The position numbers were made by a program, and so were the translations under genes. A stretch of DNA of 64,000 nucleotides from Phymatolithon calcareum (lineage: Eukaryota > Rhodophyta > Florideophyceae > Hapalidiales): the NCBI GenBank assembly GCA_977006965.1, contig OZ345372.1:1674001-1738000 (forward strand). Reading direction: 5' to 3'. Positions 62,745 through 64,000 of the stretch are shown in pieces (position 1 is the first letter of the stretch; each line of letters starts with the position of its first letter). The notes below the pieces were generated by a model. That model searched no databases. It worked only from the letters and a program-made list of their open reading frames with translations, and was not told the DNA's origin.

Positions 62745-64000
62745 CTAAATGCGAAACTCTAAACCTTTCTCTTCACCACCAGCAGTGTCTTCTCCACGAG
62801 ATTCAAGAATCTTCACAAACGCAAGACACTCATCTAACTCTTCGAGCTCCACTTTCCCAAACATTACGGTCTCCTGTTTGCTGTTACTCGACACAGCAAA
62901 CCTCCTGACTTGCTCTTGAAGAATATACAAGGGCTCAAGCTCCGTTTCTGGACTCGCAAGTTTAGAAATCATGTACCGCGACACGGACATGTTTCCGTCA
63001 ACTAGAAATTCAGGGTCTTCCCACATGTACAATACGGCCAGATTGTACATGGCAACTGGATTGTTATCCACTTCAATTGCCTTCTTGTACAGTTTCTCAG
63101 CCTCAGGTACGTTTCGATTGACCCCATTACCAAGCTCGTAAGAAACGGCAAGATTATTCATCCCGGTGCTGCTTCCTGCTTCAAAAGCATGTGTCAGATA
63201 ATATATGCCAGCTTCGTCTCCCGTAATGCCAGACTTTAGAACACCCATGTTGCATAGGGCATCATTGTTTCCCTTTTCAATGGCAGCTGAATAGTTCTCC
63301 TCGGCCGCCGATGCATTGCTCGAAACACCTTTAGCTCCCTTGTGATAGACTAATCCTAACCGATTGGTGCACTTGGGGGACAAGTAAGATAGTCCTTCGT
63401 ACAATGAAATGGCGTCTTTTGCGCGTACTCCTATGCCAAATACGTGGTCACGAGCCTTGACTTCATTCGTATCTTCCTCAGATGCTGATTCTTTCACAAA
63501 AAGTCGATCGAAAATTGCGCGCAGCCTTCTCGCATCTCCATTCGCTTCCGATTCACAAAATATTTCGATCATTGCATTCTTGCGTTCTCTGTCGCGACCA
63601 ACAAAGAAACCTTTCTCAAGCAAGTATCCCACGTTCAGTGCAAAGCACTCGTTAGGATTGAAACTGTCTGGCCAATATCCGGCGCCCAATAAACATTTGG
63701 CTGCAATTTCGCGCGACCCGTGGAACAGACTCTGGTGTGCGATGGCCAGGTAGAATAGAAGCGAAGAACGTGAAAAGTTGAAATCATAAATGATGAGGGA
63801 CTCAATGGCTTCAATCGCTGCCTCGGACACGGGATTGTTCGCCCCATTTTCATAAAACAGTGCCAGTGCCTTTTTCTTCAATGCGTCTTGGGAACCCGTT
63901 AGATCGAAAATTCGCCCAAAATAATCAGCAAGCATTGCAAGATCGATTTTGACTTCTGCTCTGGTCTGCTCCTCGATGTTGCTTCCATTAAGAACAGTCT
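62745..64000 (-). CDS. Sel1-like repeat (TPR-type) protein, 5' partial
   Basis: The frame is open through the right edge of the window, adding 21 codons before the Met at 63935 (TVLNGSNIEEQTRAEVKID), so the N-terminus is missing. Sel1-like repeats are clear in the second half: AAEENYSAAIEKGNNDALCNMGVL, IYYLTHAFEAGSSTGMNNLAVSYELG and AEKLYKKAIEVDNNPVAMYNLAVLY follow the A-x-x-Y-x-x-A...G-x-x-x-A...N-L-A pattern of about 36 residues. Upstream, RERKNAMIEIFCESEANGDARRL and ALFYENGANN look like degenerate repeats. These helix-turn-helix solenoids mediate protein-protein contacts, for example in ER quality control and signalling scaffolds. The C-terminus (ELEELDECLAFVKILE) is acidic and helical. 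No disruption. Confidence 0.8.
   Translation of the reverse strand, partial: TVLNGSNIEEQTRAEVKIDLAMLADYFGRIFDLTGSQDALKKKALALFYENGANNPVSEAAIEAIESLIIYDFNFSRSSLLFYLAIAHQSLFHGSREIAAKCLLGAGYWPDSFNPNECFALNVGYLLEKGFFVGRDRERKNAMIEIFCESEANGDARRLRAIFDRLFVKESASEEDTNEVKARDHVFGIGVRAKDAISLYEGLSYLSPKCTNRLGLVYHKGAKGVSSNASAAEENYSAAIEKGNNDALCNMGVLKSGITGDEAGIYYLTHAFEAGSSTGMNNLAVSYELGNGVNRNVPEAEKLYKKAIEVDNNPVAMYNLAVLYMWEDPEFLVDGNMSVSRYMISKLASPETELEPLYILQEQVRRFAVSSNSKQETVMFGKVELEELDECLAFVKILESRGEDTAGGEEKGLEFRI

Noticed and set aside
1-64000. CRISPR array, rRNA genes, bacterial operons
   Set aside because: No regularly spaced short repeats, no rRNA-like segments, and no ribosome-binding-site-led gene strings. The content is eukaryotic.

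Overview
The window reads as eukaryotic nuclear DNA, not bacterial. It holds two classes of LTR retrotransposon, several LINE families with poly-A-type tails, a tRNA-derived SINE with Pol III boxes, MULE remnants, TATA boxes, secreted and type I membrane proteins, and no operons. Lineage cannot be fixed by eye. A TE-rich, intron-poor genome such as a red macroalga is my best guess (inference, low confidence).

Layout. 1-3019 is the pol end of a Ty3/gypsy chromovirus, cut by the window edge. 3.4-6.7 kb holds unrecognised ORFs: a 619-codon orphan, a perfect 201-bp tandem duplication and an AT-rich U1-type zinc-finger ORF. 7-13.9 kb is nearly gene-free and contains a 41/50-bp-arm hairpin, an ATTGCAAT cluster and one truncated copy of a TIR-bounded element. 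13.9-16.2 kb has degenerate MULE pieces. 16.2-20.8 kb is a decayed Ty1/copia element on the minus strand, with a primer site matching the anticodon arm of initiator tRNA-Met. 22.4-24.0 kb has LINE fragments. 24.8-25.3 kb is an intact secreted AbfB-type (CBM42) gene, followed by a WD40 pseudogene. 27.9-29.9 kb is the better copy of the TIR element. 30.2-30.9 kb is an intact type I membrane protein.

From about 34 kb to 62.6 kb the window is a tandem array of a host segment in successive stages of decay. Each unit carries a minus-strand phosphatidylserine-decarboxylase-like gene (PSD), a divergently placed second gene, and a small plus-strand helical-protein gene. The small gene has copies A (34.6 kb, broken), B (50.8 kb, one nonsense codon) and C (58.6 kb, intact). 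The PSD-like gene has copies at 43.1-46.6 kb (broken, LINE-interrupted), 52.9-54.0 kb (broken) and 60.4-61.4 kb (intact ORF). The intact PSD-like protein appears to lack two of the three residues needed for self-cleavage, so it may be a pseudoenzyme. Beyond the array lies a Sel1-repeat gene running off the right edge.

The array has been used as a landing pad. LINE families A, B and C, a short element D and a tRNA SINE have inserted repeatedly, mostly 5'-truncated. At least six insertions have direct target-site duplications of 11-14 bp that can be read directly. Two nests can be ordered: LINE-B-tail element into SINE into LINE-C at 36.4-37.3 kb, and LINE-A into LINE-B at 41.4-42.8 kb.
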